Assembly: GCA_965263065.1 (NCBI GenBank)
Contig: CBDHGH010000003.1
Location: forward strand, 1,240,001-1,304,000
DNA length: 64,000 bases
From: TK10-74A sp965263065
GTDB taxonomy: Bacteria > Chloroflexota > Dehalococcoidia > Bin125
Direction: 5' to 3'
The position numbers and the translations under genes are program-made. How positions within the stretch are numbered: the stretch's first letter is position 1; each line of letters begins with the position of its first letter. Below are positions 44,401 to 52,824 of the stretch, one piece after another. The notes under the pieces are model-generated. The model was not told the origin of the DNA. It was given only the letters and a program-made list of their open reading frames with translations, and did no database searches.

Positions 44401-44845
44401 CGAGCGGACGGGGCTGGTGCGTCATTGCAGCCGGCTGTTCGTCACCGGCGCGAACCTGGAGACGCCGCGCTTCGCCGTGATCCTGCGCAAGGGCTACGCG
44501 CTGGGCTCGATGGCGATGCTCACCGGCAGCGCCCGCGCGCCCTACTTCACCGTCGATTGGCCCACCGGGGAGCACGGCGGCATGAACATCGAGTCCGGCG
44601 TGCTGCTCTCCAACCGGGAGATGCTGGCGAAGATCGAGGACGTCGATGAGCGCGCGGCCGAGTATGAGCGCCTCGTCGAGCTGTCCTACGTGCGCGGCGG
44701 CTCGCTGAACGTCGCCTCGACCTACGAGATCGACAACACCATCGACCCCGCCGAGACGCGCTACTGGATCATGCAGGGGCTCAAGGCCTGCCCCAACCCC
44801 GACCCCATCCGTCGCGGCCGCGCCCAGTTCCTCGACACCTGGTAG
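41465..44845 (+). CDS. Single-chain acyl-CoA carboxylase (biotin carboxylase-BCCP-carboxyltransferase)
   Basis: An 1126-residue protein with all acyl-CoA carboxylase activities. Residues 1-450 are biotin carboxylase, starting L-L-I-A-N-R-G-E-I-A-I-R, with K-A-V-S-G-G-G-G-R-G-M-R and A-R-L-Q-V-E-H-T-V-T-E. Biotin would attach to K553 in M-S-A-L-K-M-E-H; the usual motif is A/S-M-K-M, so Leu replaces the Met before Lys. Residues about 600-1126 are a carboxyltransferase pair with G-G-R-S-G-E-T and G-G-P-A-T-I-E-G-G-G. The order BC-linker-BCCP-CT is known from long-chain acyl-CoA carboxylases of mycobacteria. A paralog is at 58288. Substrate chain length unknown. ATG 41465. Confidence 0.93.
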   Translation: MSLHKLLIANRGEIAIRIARAAIELDIPTVSVYSSDDAASSHVRATDESCPLEGIGAAAYLDIEGVIGAAKASGCDALHPGYGFLAENPGLARRCAEEGIVFVGPSVESLELFGDKARARALAQEHDVPVLPGSPAAVDLAGAEAFLAGLGDGGAIVIKAVSGGGGRGMRVVEDAGGVAEAYARCQSEAKAAFGDGAVYVEELIPRARHIEIQVVGDGCGGVSHLGERECSVQRRHQKIVEIAPSPQLSEALRSRIAGAAVRMAQAVGYRSLGTFEFLVDATAGDRFVFIEANARLQVEHTVTEEVTGVDLVQSQLRIAGGECLADIGLTQESVPAPRGYAIQSRVNLEQMQPDGTVRPSGGMLTVFQAPSGPGVRVDTYGCAGYATNPNFDSLLGKVIASSPSPDFGATVKRSLRALDEFQIDGVETNIGFLCNVLRHADFADGTVYTRWVDDNIATLAVTEAVAPAGADSRDGVAGAGAKLDSRDPLAALDFFRQGEGTRGAGAPAAADIAGPPNTDPVGAPLQGTVVEIQVALGDHVREGQLLFVMSALKMEHLVHATFGGVVREITVSVGDTVYEDHPLVFVQPADVGDAIVEPDKEIDLDYIRPDLQALFDRRAFGHDVNRPAAVERRHSRNRRTVRENIEMLIDPGTWIEYGELAIAGQRRKRPLDELIRKTPADGLVAGVGSINGEHFGDDRNRVAFISYDDTVFAGTQGMNGHHKTDRMVDLAYELSLPVIFHAEGAGGRSGETDGWEGRGFGGDVRTWDKMCRLSGTVPMIGITAGWCYAGNAAILGVTDLIIATEDALIAMGGPATIEGGGMGAFLPEEVGPISDIAPAGTVDLVVKDQDEAILMSKKLLSYFQGAIKGWECADQRLLRHVIPEHRMRAFDVREAVHLLADKDSVVELRRDFGIGMVTAFIRIEGRPFGLTANNNAFIGGAIDSDGSDKVARFWQLCDAWNIPIVTLVDTPGMMVGPDVERTGLVRHCSRLFVTGANLETPRFAVILRKGYALGSMAMLTGSARAPYFTVDWPTGEHGGMNIESGVLLSNREMLAKIEDVDERAAEYERLVELSYVRGGSLNVASTYEIDNTIDPAETRYWIMQGLKACPNPDPIRRGRAQFLDTW

Positions 44846-44860
44846 CCCCCCGCGGCTCCG

Positions 44861-47329
44861 CTAGTGCACGATCTCGTCGATGACGAGTTGCGCCAGTGTG
44901 TCGTCGTCGAGGCCCAGCTCGCCCTGCAGGATCTCCAGGTTGTGCTCGCCCAGCCCCGGCGACGGCCGGGCCGGCAGGTAGTCGCCGTTCCACGTGAAGG
45001 GCTGCTTGTGGGCCAGGAACGGCACCTCGCCGCGTGAGTACGACAGGTAGTAGTCCCGCATCCCCGCGTCCCGCTCGACCTGGTCCGCGACGCTCTCGAC
45101 GGCGCTGGCGGGCACGCAGCGCGCCTGCAACCGCTCCGCGAGCTCCCACTCATCGCCGTCCGATGTCCAGGCCGCGATCGCGGCGTTGATCTCGGCCTCC
45201 GCGCGGCGCCGCCCCTCGACGCCGGCAAGGTCCGACCGTGTCGCCAGGTCGTCGCGACCCATGACGTCGCACAGCGCCCGCCACTGGGCGTCGCCGCGGG
45301 CGCTGATCGCGACCCAGCGGTCGTCGCCGCGCGTGGGGTAGATGCCGTGCGGGACGTCGTCGGGCGAGGAGTTGCCGTGGCGCGGGGCCATGACGCCGTT
45401 GACCAGTCGGTCGATCAGCTCCGTGTCCAGCAGGTGCACCGACGCCTCGTACTGGGCGATCTCCAGGAACTGGCCCTCGCCCGTCTCCTCGCGCTGCAGC
45501 AGCGCCGCGATCAGCCCCGCCGCCGCGATCGGCGCCAGCGTGAAGTCGGTGTGCAGCGTGCCCATGCCCACCGGCGCGCGGTCGGGCTCGCCCATGTGCC
45601 CCGGCACGCCGCTCAGCGCCAGCACGCCGTTGCCGATCGCCCGCCAGTGCGACTTCGGTCCGCTGTGCCCCATCACCGGGAACGAGCCGATCACCAGGTC
45701 CGGCCGCAGCGGCAGTAGGTGCTCGGGCCCCAGCCCCCACTTCGACATCGCGTCCGGCGCGTAGTTCGACGTCACCATGTCGAAGTGCGGCAGCAGCGTC
45801 TGCTTGATGAACGCCACCGTCTCCGGCTTGTGCAGGTTCAGCGTCAGGCTGCGCTTGTTGGTGTTGCAGTCGGCGAAGAAGCCGCCCGTGTCGATGCTGA
45901 AGCCCTGCGGCGGGTGCACGAACTCCCGCACCTGATCGATCCCCGTCGCCGACTCCACCTTGACCACGTCCGCCCCCAGGTTCGCCAGCAGCTCCGTGAT
46001 CAGCGGCCCGGCCGCCATCCAGCAGAAGTCGAGCACCCGGTAGCCCGACAGCGGTAGGTCGCCCCGACGCCCCCGCGCCGTCCCCCGGCGGGCGCCGAGC
46101 GCCCCCTCCGACAGCGCCCGCAGGATCGGGTCCGTGTGCTCGCCCAGCGCCGGCGCCGGCCGCGCCTCCACGTCGCAGCCGGAGAAGCGGTACGGCGACC
46201 GCGGCTTCGGGATCGCGCGGCCCAGGGCGGGGTGCTCCACCTGCGGGAAGAAGTCGCGCTCGTGCAGGTGCGGGTCCGCCGCGATGTCCGCCGCCGTCTG
46301 CACCGGCGTCGCGTAGTGCCGTCCCTCCTGCCCCCGCCGCACCAACTCGTCGCGGTCCAGCGACGCGCAGAACTCGATGAAGTACCGGTTCATCTCCTCG
46401 CGATGCGCCGCCCGGAACATCGGGTCGTGCCACGCCTCCGTCGCCATCCCGTAGCCCTCGCCCATCACCTCCCGGTACCACTCCGAGAACAGCCCCCAGC
46501 GCACCGGGTTCGGCATGAACGCCACCCACTGCGAGTCCTTCGTCGCGAACGTCGTCCCGTACGACTTGATCAGCGTCACGGTGCCCGTGTTGCCGGTCTT
46601 CCACGAGTTGAAGCCCGTGCCCAGCGCCCGGTTCTCGAGCCCCTGCTCCCCGCCGCGCTCGCAGACCGACCCCCACCAGCGCCAGATGTTCTGATTGGCG
46701 GCCTGGATCGTGGTCGACGCTGTGGCCTCCTGCAGGCTCACCTCCACCGCGTTGCGGCGACCCCGCAGCCGCCGGTCGAAGATGGCGGCGCAGGCCGCGG
46801 CCACGCTGATGTAGGCGCTCTGCTTGTAGCCCAGCTTGCCCGCCGGGTAGTCGGGCGGGACGCCGGGGTAGCCGCAGCAGTACAGCAGCCCGCCGGCGGC
46901 CGCCGTCGCCAGATCGCTGACGGCGAGGTCGGGCTGCCCGCGGCGCAGCACCGCGTCGATCACGGTCGGGCCGTCGTCCTGCCCGGCCAGCGCCTCCAGC
47001 AGCGATCGCGCCCCCGCGCTCTTCTCGACCGGCGCGATCACGACGTCCGCCGCCTCGGCGATGGCCCGGATCCGTCCCCACGCTTCGTCCGACTCCAGGT
47101 CCAGCGCCAGGCTCTGCTTGCCCGCGTTGTAGAGCAGATGCGGCAGCCCACGCTCCGGCCCCGCCTCCCCATCGACGAATGGGCCCCGCGCGCGGGTCGC
47201 GTCGCCGCCCGCCGGCTCCACCCGGATCACGCGCGCCCCCAGGTCGGCCAGGTAGCGCCCCGTCACGAGCAGCGGCTCGTCGGCGAGGTCCAGGACGAGT
47301 GCGCCGTCGAGCGGCTTGGCGTTCGGCAT
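44861..47329 (-). CDS. Fused two-domain CaiB/BaiF CoA-transferase
   Basis: An 822-residue protein with two class III CoA-transferase domains (about 5-395 and 425-820). N-half: L-V-L-D-L-A-D-E and V-I-R-V-E-P-A-G-G-D, but the catalytic-Asp region reads G-K-L-G-Y-K-Q-S-A-Y, so Asp is absent. C-half: Y-R-V-L-D-F-C-W, V-V-K-V-E-S-A-T and the aspartate in L-H-T-D-F-T, with T-G-E-G-Q-F-L-E-I. It repeats the asymmetric design of 27940. ATG 47329 has GAGGGG upstream. It is convergent with the carboxylase and divergent from the split pair at 47423. Acid substrate unknown. Confidence 0.9.
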   Translation of the reverse strand: MPNAKPLDGALVLDLADEPLLVTGRYLADLGARVIRVEPAGGDATRARGPFVDGEAGPERGLPHLLYNAGKQSLALDLESDEAWGRIRAIAEAADVVIAPVEKSAGARSLLEALAGQDDGPTVIDAVLRRGQPDLAVSDLATAAAGGLLYCCGYPGVPPDYPAGKLGYKQSAYISVAAACAAIFDRRLRGRRNAVEVSLQEATASTTIQAANQNIWRWWGSVCERGGEQGLENRALGTGFNSWKTGNTGTVTLIKSYGTTFATKDSQWVAFMPNPVRWGLFSEWYREVMGEGYGMATEAWHDPMFRAAHREEMNRYFIEFCASLDRDELVRRGQEGRHYATPVQTAADIAADPHLHERDFFPQVEHPALGRAIPKPRSPYRFSGCDVEARPAPALGEHTDPILRALSEGALGARRGTARGRRGDLPLSGYRVLDFCWMAAGPLITELLANLGADVVKVESATGIDQVREFVHPPQGFSIDTGGFFADCNTNKRSLTLNLHKPETVAFIKQTLLPHFDMVTSNYAPDAMSKWGLGPEHLLPLRPDLVIGSFPVMGHSGPKSHWRAIGNGVLALSGVPGHMGEPDRAPVGMGTLHTDFTLAPIAAAGLIAALLQREETGEGQFLEIAQYEASVHLLDTELIDRLVNGVMAPRHGNSSPDDVPHGIYPTRGDDRWVAISARGDAQWRALCDVMGRDDLATRSDLAGVEGRRRAEAEINAAIAAWTSDGDEWELAERLQARCVPASAVESVADQVERDAGMRDYYLSYSRGEVPFLAHKQPFTWNGDYLPARPSPGLGEHNLEILQGELGLDDDTLAQLVIDEIVH

Positions 47330-47422
47330 GGTGGTCCCCTCAGTCTCCCGCGCTCGTCCGACGGAGCCGGTCCCCGGGCAGCGGATTGAACCGGCCGCCC
47401 GTCGGCAGTATCGTCCCGATTG

Positions 47423-48691
47423 ATGTCCCCCGTCGCGCCGCTCAGTCCCTACCGCGTGGTCGAGTTGTCGAGCGAACGCACCGCGTTCTGCGGGCAGATA
47501 CTACGCGACCTCGGCGCCGACGTGATAGCGGTCGAGCCGCCCGACGGCTCCGACGCCCGCCGCTTCGGCCCCTACGCGCATGACACCCCCGGCCTTGAGA
47601 CCAGCCTCGCCTGGTGGGCCCACAACCGCGACAAGCGCAGCCTGGCGCTGGACATCAAGGCCGACGCCGGTCGCGACATCCTCGCACGCCTGCTGGGCGA
47701 CGCCGACTTCCTCATCGAGGGCGTCGATCCGGAGCGCCAGGCCGGCCTGGGGTTGGACGACGCGACGCTGGCGTCGCGCTTCCCGCGGCTGATCGCCGCC
47801 TCCATCACCCCCTTCGGCCGCGAGGGTCCCAAGGCCGCCTATCGCGGCGGCGAGTTGATCGCGCTGGCCGCCTCGACCCTGCTCTCCACCTGGGGCGACC
47901 ACGACCGCCCGCCCGTGATGATGGCGGTGCCCCAGGCCTACGCCCACGCCGGCGCCGAGGCCGCCGTCGGCTGCATGGTCGCGCTCACCGAGCGCGCGAT
48001 GTCCGGACTCGGTCAGCGTGTCGAGGTGACGGCCCAGACGGCGCTCACCTTCGCGACGCAGTGCACGACGCTGAACGCGCTCTGGGGTGGCGGCAACTTC
48101 GTCCGCTGGGGTGGCGGCGCGAAGTTCGGGCCGCTGGCCGTGCGCTTCATCTGGCCCTGCAAGGACGGCTACGTCGCCGCCGGGCTCTTCTTCGGCAGCG
48201 CGATCGGTCCGCCCACCAACCGCTTCATCCAGCTGATCTACGACAAGGGCTTCTGCGACGCGTCGATCCGCGACAAGGACTTCATCACCTACGTCGGGCC
48301 GCTGCTGAGCGGCGAGGAGCCGATGTCGGAGTTCGAGCGCTGCCAGGAGGCCGTCGGGCGCTTCTGCGCCGCCCACACGCGGGCCGAGATGGAGGTCTAC
48401 GCGGAGGAACACGATCTGCTGATCGACGCCGTGCGCACCACCACGGACCTGCTGGCCGAGCCGCAACTCCAGGCGCGGGGCTACTTCCGCGAGATCGACC
48501 AGCCCGGCGCGGCGGCCCCGGTGAGGGTCACCGGCCCCTTCGCCCGGTTCAGCGAGACGCCGATCGAGATCGGCGGCCACGCGCCATCGATCGGGGAGCA
48601 CACGCGAGGGGTGCTGCGCGACGACCTGGGTCTGACCGCTGCGGAGATCGACGATCTGGCGGCGCAGGCCGTGATCGGGGTGGCGCGATGA
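47423..48691 (+). CDS. CaiB/BaiF-family CoA-transferase subunit lacking catalytic Asp
   Basis: A 422-residue class III CoA-transferase domain. S-P-Y-R-V-V-E-L-S and V-I-A-V-E-P-P-D-G-S-D match the N-half of the fused proteins. At the catalytic site it has A-V-P-Q-A-Y-A-H-A-G, with no aspartate. The stop overlaps the start of the next gene (ATGA), so it is translationally coupled to the 48688 subunit and both probably form a heteromer, like the two-subunit class III enzymes known from benzylsuccinate metabolism (BbsEF). ATG 47423 was taken over the adjacent TTG. It is probably not active alone. Confidence 0.88.
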   Translation: MSPVAPLSPYRVVELSSERTAFCGQILRDLGADVIAVEPPDGSDARRFGPYAHDTPGLETSLAWWAHNRDKRSLALDIKADAGRDILARLLGDADFLIEGVDPERQAGLGLDDATLASRFPRLIAASITPFGREGPKAAYRGGELIALAASTLLSTWGDHDRPPVMMAVPQAYAHAGAEAAVGCMVALTERAMSGLGQRVEVTAQTALTFATQCTTLNALWGGGNFVRWGGGAKFGPLAVRFIWPCKDGYVAAGLFFGSAIGPPTNRFIQLIYDKGFCDASIRDKDFITYVGPLLSGEEPMSEFERCQEAVGRFCAAHTRAEMEVYAEEHDLLIDAVRTTTDLLAEPQLQARGYFREIDQPGAAAPVRVTGPFARFSETPIEIGGHAPSIGEHTRGVLRDDLGLTAAEIDDLAAQAVIGVAR

Positions 48692-49908
48692 GCGACGCGA
48701 AGACGGCCGCCACGGCCCTGGCCGGCGTGAAGGTGCTCGACCTGAGTTGGGCGCTCGTCGGCCCGGCCGCCATGCGCGTCCTGGCCGACTTCGGCGCCAC
48801 GGTCGTCAAGGTGGAGAGCAGTACCCGCATCGACCCGGTGCGCGCCGGTCCCCCGTTCTGGCAGGGACAGCCGGGCCCGGAGCGCTCGTCGAACTTCATC
48901 AACTACAACGTCAACAAGCGCATGATCCAGCTCGACCTCTCGAAGCCGGCGGCCCGCGACGTCGTGCGGCGCCTGGTCGACTGGTGCGACATCGCCATCG
49001 AGTCGTTCGTCCCGGGCGTGATGGAGCGCTGGGATCTGCACTACGACGCGCTCAAGCAGCGCAAGCCGGATCTGATCATGGTCAGCACCTGCCTCAATGG
49101 GCAGACCGGCCCCGACCGCACGGGCGGCGGCTACGGCGTGGGCGGCGCAGCCCGCGCGGCCATGATCGAGGTGCTCGGCTGGCCCGACCGCGACCCCTCC
49201 CTGGCCCGCGCCTACACCGACTACACCGCCTCGCGCATGGTGGCCGTCGCCGCCCTCGCCGCGCTCGACCACCGCCGCCGCACCGGGCAGGGCCAGTACA
49301 TCGACCTGTCCCAGGTCGAGGCGTCGATCCCGTTCATCGGCCCGGCCGTGCTGGACGCCAGCGTCAACGGGCGCGTGCTGCGCCGCCGCGGCAACCGACA
49401 GCCGGGCGCGGCCCCGCACGGCGTCTTCCCCTGCGCCGGCGAGGATCGCTGGATCGCGATCGCCGTCTGGTCGCAGGACGAGTGGCGCGCACTGTGCGGC
49501 GTGGCCGCGGCGGCCTGGGAGAGCGACCCCCGCTTCGCCGACCGGGCCGAGCGCGAGCGCAACCAGGATGCGCTGGAGGCGGCGATCGCCGCCTGGACGG
49601 TGGGCCAGGACGCGCACGCGCTGGAGCGCGGGCTGCAAGACGCCGGCGTCGAGGCGCACGCCGTCCTCGACAGCCTGCAGGGCGACCAGGACGCGCAGCT
49701 CCAGGCGATGCGGCACTTCGTCGAGGTCGAGTCCTCCGACCTCGGCGCGCTGCCCGTCGAGAACACCCGCCAGCGGCTCTCGCGGACCCCGTCGGACCCG
49801 CGCTGGGTGGGAACCTACGGCGAGGACAACGACTTCGTGCTGCGGGAGCTGCTGGGCCTCGACGACGACGCCATCGCCGAGATCGCGGCCGGCGGCGCCC
49901 TGCAATAG
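48688..49908 (+). CDS. CaiB/BaiF-family CoA-transferase, catalytic subunit
   Basis: A 406-residue class III CoA-transferase whose start L-A-G-V-K-V-L-D-L-S-W and V-V-K-V-E-S-S-T-R-I-D match the C-half of the fused protein at 27940. It keeps the catalytic aspartate in A-Y-T-D-Y-T-A-S-R. T-G-Q-G-Q-Y-I-D-L-S and N-G-R-V-L-R-R-R-G-N-R-Q-P-G-A-A-P-H-G are further family marks. ATG 48688 overlaps the upstream TGA by four bases. It would carry the anhydride chemistry for the pair with the 47423 product. The OatA-like acyltransferase is convergent with it, ending 43 bases downstream. Confidence 0.9.
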   Translation: MSDAKTAATALAGVKVLDLSWALVGPAAMRVLADFGATVVKVESSTRIDPVRAGPPFWQGQPGPERSSNFINYNVNKRMIQLDLSKPAARDVVRRLVDWCDIAIESFVPGVMERWDLHYDALKQRKPDLIMVSTCLNGQTGPDRTGGGYGVGGAARAAMIEVLGWPDRDPSLARAYTDYTASRMVAVAALAALDHRRRTGQGQYIDLSQVEASIPFIGPAVLDASVNGRVLRRRGNRQPGAAPHGVFPCAGEDRWIAIAVWSQDEWRALCGVAAAAWESDPRFADRAERERNQDALEAAIAAWTVGQDAHALERGLQDAGVEAHAVLDSLQGDQDAQLQAMRHFVEVESSDLGALPVENTRQRLSRTPSDPRWVGTYGEDNDFVLRELLGLDDDAIAEIAAGGALQ

Positions 49909-49950
49909 GGCGGTCGCCGTTCGCGTGCGCCCCGATCAGTGCGGCCCCGA

Positions 49951-52716
49951 TCAGTGTGGCAGGTGGGCGGCGACGGTCTCCGCGTAGAACGTGGCCCCCT
50001 CGGGGTTCAGGTGGTAGCCGTCGGGGTAGAAGATGCCGCGCTTGCCGGCGCTGGCGGAGTGCCAGTCGACCAGGTACGCGTTGCGGTGCTTGGCGACGCC
50101 CTCGCGCAGCACGCTGTTGTTCCAGTCCTGCCAGTCCCGCGGCACGCGCAGATTCACGAAGAGCACCGTGCGGTCGGCCAGCACCTCCATGATGTCGCTG
50201 AAGTGCGCCTTCGAGATGGCGCCGTTGTTGCCGATGTGCAGGATCACCGTGTCGCCCAGCAACCCCTGGCTCGCGTACGTGCTGAGCAGGTCGATGACCG
50301 GGGCCACGTGCCGCGACGTCGCCGCGTCGATCCCGATCGGGCCGATCACGGCCTCCAGCGCCAGGGCGGCGCCCAGCATCACCGAGTCGCCGATGGCGGT
50401 CAGGGCGGGCGCGGGAGGCGGCGCGGGGGGCTCCGCCACGGCCGCCACGGTCGCCTCGGCTGGCTCGGCTGGCTCAACCACCTCGGCTGGCTCGACCGGC
50501 TCGGCTGGCTTGGCCGGCTTGGCCGGCTCCGCAGCCGCCTCGCCGACCGGCGGGGGTGGGTCCGGGCGCTCGCGTGCGGGCGTCGCGACGGCCGCGACGG
50601 CCTCCTCGTAGGCCACCGGCGCTGCTGCCGGCGCCTCGGCCGCGGGTTCCTCGGCCGCGGGCCTCTCGACCACCGGCTCCTCGGCCGCCGGCTCCTCAAT
50701 GGCCTCCTCCTCGACCGCCGCGACGGCCCTCGGCCGCGGATCGTCCTCTTGAACGATCGCCGCCGCGTCCATTTTGGCTTGAACGATCGCGACCGCGAAC
50801 GGGAGCCCGTCCTCCGCCGCGTCGGCGCTGACGACCTCGGCCGCGGCGGGCGGGAGGATGCCGAGGTCGGCGTTGAGTCGAGCGCCGGGAGGATCGCTGC
50901 GCGTGTCCTCCGCGACGGCCGCGGGCTCTTCGACGGGCGCGATCGTCTGCACGGCGCTCACGCCCGTCTGCTCGACCGTCGAGCTGGCCGGCGTGGCTTC
51001 GAGCGTGGCCGGGGTCGGCAGCCGGGCGGCCGGTGCCGCCTGAACGGTCGCCACCGCGTCGCGGGGCTCTTCGTCTGGCAGCGCGACGGCTCGCGAGTCC
51101 TGGTCGGGCGACGCCGGCTCGGGCGATTCGGGCTCGGGCTCCAGCGCGACCGCTTCCGATGCCTCAGCCTCGCCCACGCCCGCATCGGCCGATTCGGTCT
51201 CCGGCGGCGCCGCGTCCACCGGCTCGGCCTCGACGGCGGCGACCACCCTGATCGTGGAGATGCGCTCCGTCGCCAGGTAGCTGGGCGGCTCCGCGGCCGG
51301 CGCGACCGCGACGACGACGCCGAGCGCCACCGCGCCGCTCAGCGCCGGCCCGATGATGACCCCTCGCCGCACCTGTCGCGCCCACCCACGCCGTGTGCGC
51401 GTCCGCGCCCAGATGCGGCCCAGCGCGCCGTGTCGGATCGGCATCTCCACGAAGCGGTAGGAGATCTCGGCCAGTAGCAGGGTGAGGGCCAGGCGCACGG
51501 CGAGCAGCTCGATCTCGCCCAGGTGGACGTCGATGCCGGGCCGGGTGACGATGAAGATCGGCCAGTGCCACAGGTAGATCGAGTACGAGCGCAGGCCGAT
51601 CGCCCGCAACGGCGCGACGCCCAGCGCCCGCCCCAGCCGCCCTCCCGGCGCCACCGCCGCCGCGATCACGATCACCGTCAGGCCCGACACCAGCGCGAAC
51701 CCGCCCAGGTACAGCGCCGGCTGGAACGAGTTGAACGTGACGACGATGTAGGCCAGCCCGGCCAGCGCCGCCAGGCCGGCGATGTCGAGTGAGACGCGCA
51801 GCAGCCTCGCCAGCCCGGAGGCGTAGAAGAGCCACGCCACCACGCGGCCCCGCGGGGCCGGCAGAGCGCCCGCGCGCCAGACGACGGCCAGCGCCGCGCC
51901 GAACAGCAGGCCGGCCGCGCGCGTGTCGGTGCCGTAGTAGACGCGGGAGACATCGGCGAAGGGCTCGTACAGGACGGCCATCAGCACGCTCGACCCGACG
52001 ATGCCCGCCACGATGGCGGCGAACAGCAGCGCCCGCCCGCGCAGCGCCATCAAGCCCACGAACAGCGGCGGCCAGACGACGTAGAACTGCTCCTCGATGG
52101 CCAGCGACCAGAGGTGCAGCAGCGGCGAGGGGCGTCCCACCTGCTCGAAGTAGGGGGTGTCACGCAGGATGAAGGCCCAGTTGCTCACGTAGAGCATGGC
52201 CGCCAGCGCGTCGCCGCGGACCGTGGCGACCTCCGCGGGCAGGAAGATCGCGAAGTAGGTCAGCACGACGGCGACCAGCAGGAAGAGCGCGGGCAGCAGC
52301 CGTCGCGCCCGCCGCATCCAGAAGCGGCGCAGCGACACGGCGGAGGTCGCCGCGTGCTCCGAGAGCAGCAGCGACGTGATCAGGTACCCGCTGACGACGA
52401 AGAAGATCTCGACGCCCAGGAAGCCCGCGGGCATGAAGTCGACGCCGGCGTGGTACAGCACGACCGCGATGACGGCGAGCGCCCGCAGGCCGTCCAGGCC
52501 CGCGAGGTAGGGCAGCCCCGACGGTCGCAGGCTGGCGCCGCCTGCTGGAGCGGTGACCGCGGCCGTCGCGGGCGGGGGCGTCCCAGCCTCGGGGCGCGGT
52601 CGATGCCCCGGCAGCCGGACGGCGATCGACGCGGCGCGGGCAGCGGCATCCGCCGCGTCCGTCGCGCGCATGATGAGACGCCGGCATGGTCGCCGGAGAT
52701 GCTCAGCGATAGCCAC
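49951..52716 (-). CDS. OatA-like membrane O-acyltransferase with C-terminal SGNH domain
   Basis: A 921-residue membrane protein. Acyltransferase-3 domain (about 65-435): L-D-G-L-R-A-L-A-V, the active His in L-Y-H-A-G-V, then S-G-Y-L-I-T-S-L-L-L and about ten membrane helices. A long Ala-Glu-Pro-rich linker (about 480-755) follows, then an SGNH esterase-type domain with I-G-D-S-V-M-L-G, H-I-G-N-N-G and D-G-Y-H-L-N as catalytic blocks. Such proteins O-acetylate peptidoglycan or cell-surface polysaccharide. GTG 52716 has GGGAAGG six bases upstream; ATG 52671 is a shorter alternative. The polymer target is unknown. Confidence 0.88.
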   Translation of the reverse strand: MAIAEHLRRPCRRLIMRATDAADAAARAASIAVRLPGHRPRPEAGTPPPATAAVTAPAGGASLRPSGLPYLAGLDGLRALAVIAVVLYHAGVDFMPAGFLGVEIFFVVSGYLITSLLLSEHAATSAVSLRRFWMRRARRLLPALFLLVAVVLTYFAIFLPAEVATVRGDALAAMLYVSNWAFILRDTPYFEQVGRPSPLLHLWSLAIEEQFYVVWPPLFVGLMALRGRALLFAAIVAGIVGSSVLMAVLYEPFADVSRVYYGTDTRAAGLLFGAALAVVWRAGALPAPRGRVVAWLFYASGLARLLRVSLDIAGLAALAGLAYIVVTFNSFQPALYLGGFALVSGLTVIVIAAAVAPGGRLGRALGVAPLRAIGLRSYSIYLWHWPIFIVTRPGIDVHLGEIELLAVRLALTLLLAEISYRFVEMPIRHGALGRIWARTRTRRGWARQVRRGVIIGPALSGAVALGVVVAVAPAAEPPSYLATERISTIRVVAAVEAEPVDAAPPETESADAGVGEAEASEAVALEPEPESPEPASPDQDSRAVALPDEEPRDAVATVQAAPAARLPTPATLEATPASSTVEQTGVSAVQTIAPVEEPAAVAEDTRSDPPGARLNADLGILPPAAAEVVSADAAEDGLPFAVAIVQAKMDAAAIVQEDDPRPRAVAAVEEEAIEEPAAEEPVVERPAAEEPAAEAPAAAPVAYEEAVAAVATPARERPDPPPPVGEAAAEPAKPAKPAEPVEPAEVVEPAEPAEATVAAVAEPPAPPPAPALTAIGDSVMLGAALALEAVIGPIGIDAATSRHVAPVIDLLSTYASQGLLGDTVILHIGNNGAISKAHFSDIMEVLADRTVLFVNLRVPRDWQDWNNSVLREGVAKHRNAYLVDWHSASAGKRGIFYPDGYHLNPEGATFYAETVAAHLPH
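50440..50720. repeat. Low-complexity repeat inside the acyltransferase linker
   Basis: Short units such as GGCTCGGCTGG and GGCTTGGCCGG recur between about 50455 and 50530, and GCTCCTCGGCCGC-like units at about 50620-50710. On the minus strand they code for alternating Pro-Ala-Glu/Lys/Val triplets of the extracytoplasmic linker. Such DNA is prone to slippage, so linker length may vary between strains. Confidence 0.7.
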
Positions 52717-52824
52717 GTTATGCCTTCCCGCTCTAAGGCCTCGCAGGCTAGCGTCCGCGGCCGGGGGATGCACCCCCGCGACCGCGCCGCAGTCTATCCT
52801 GCGCGAGGCAAGAGGAGGTGTTGC

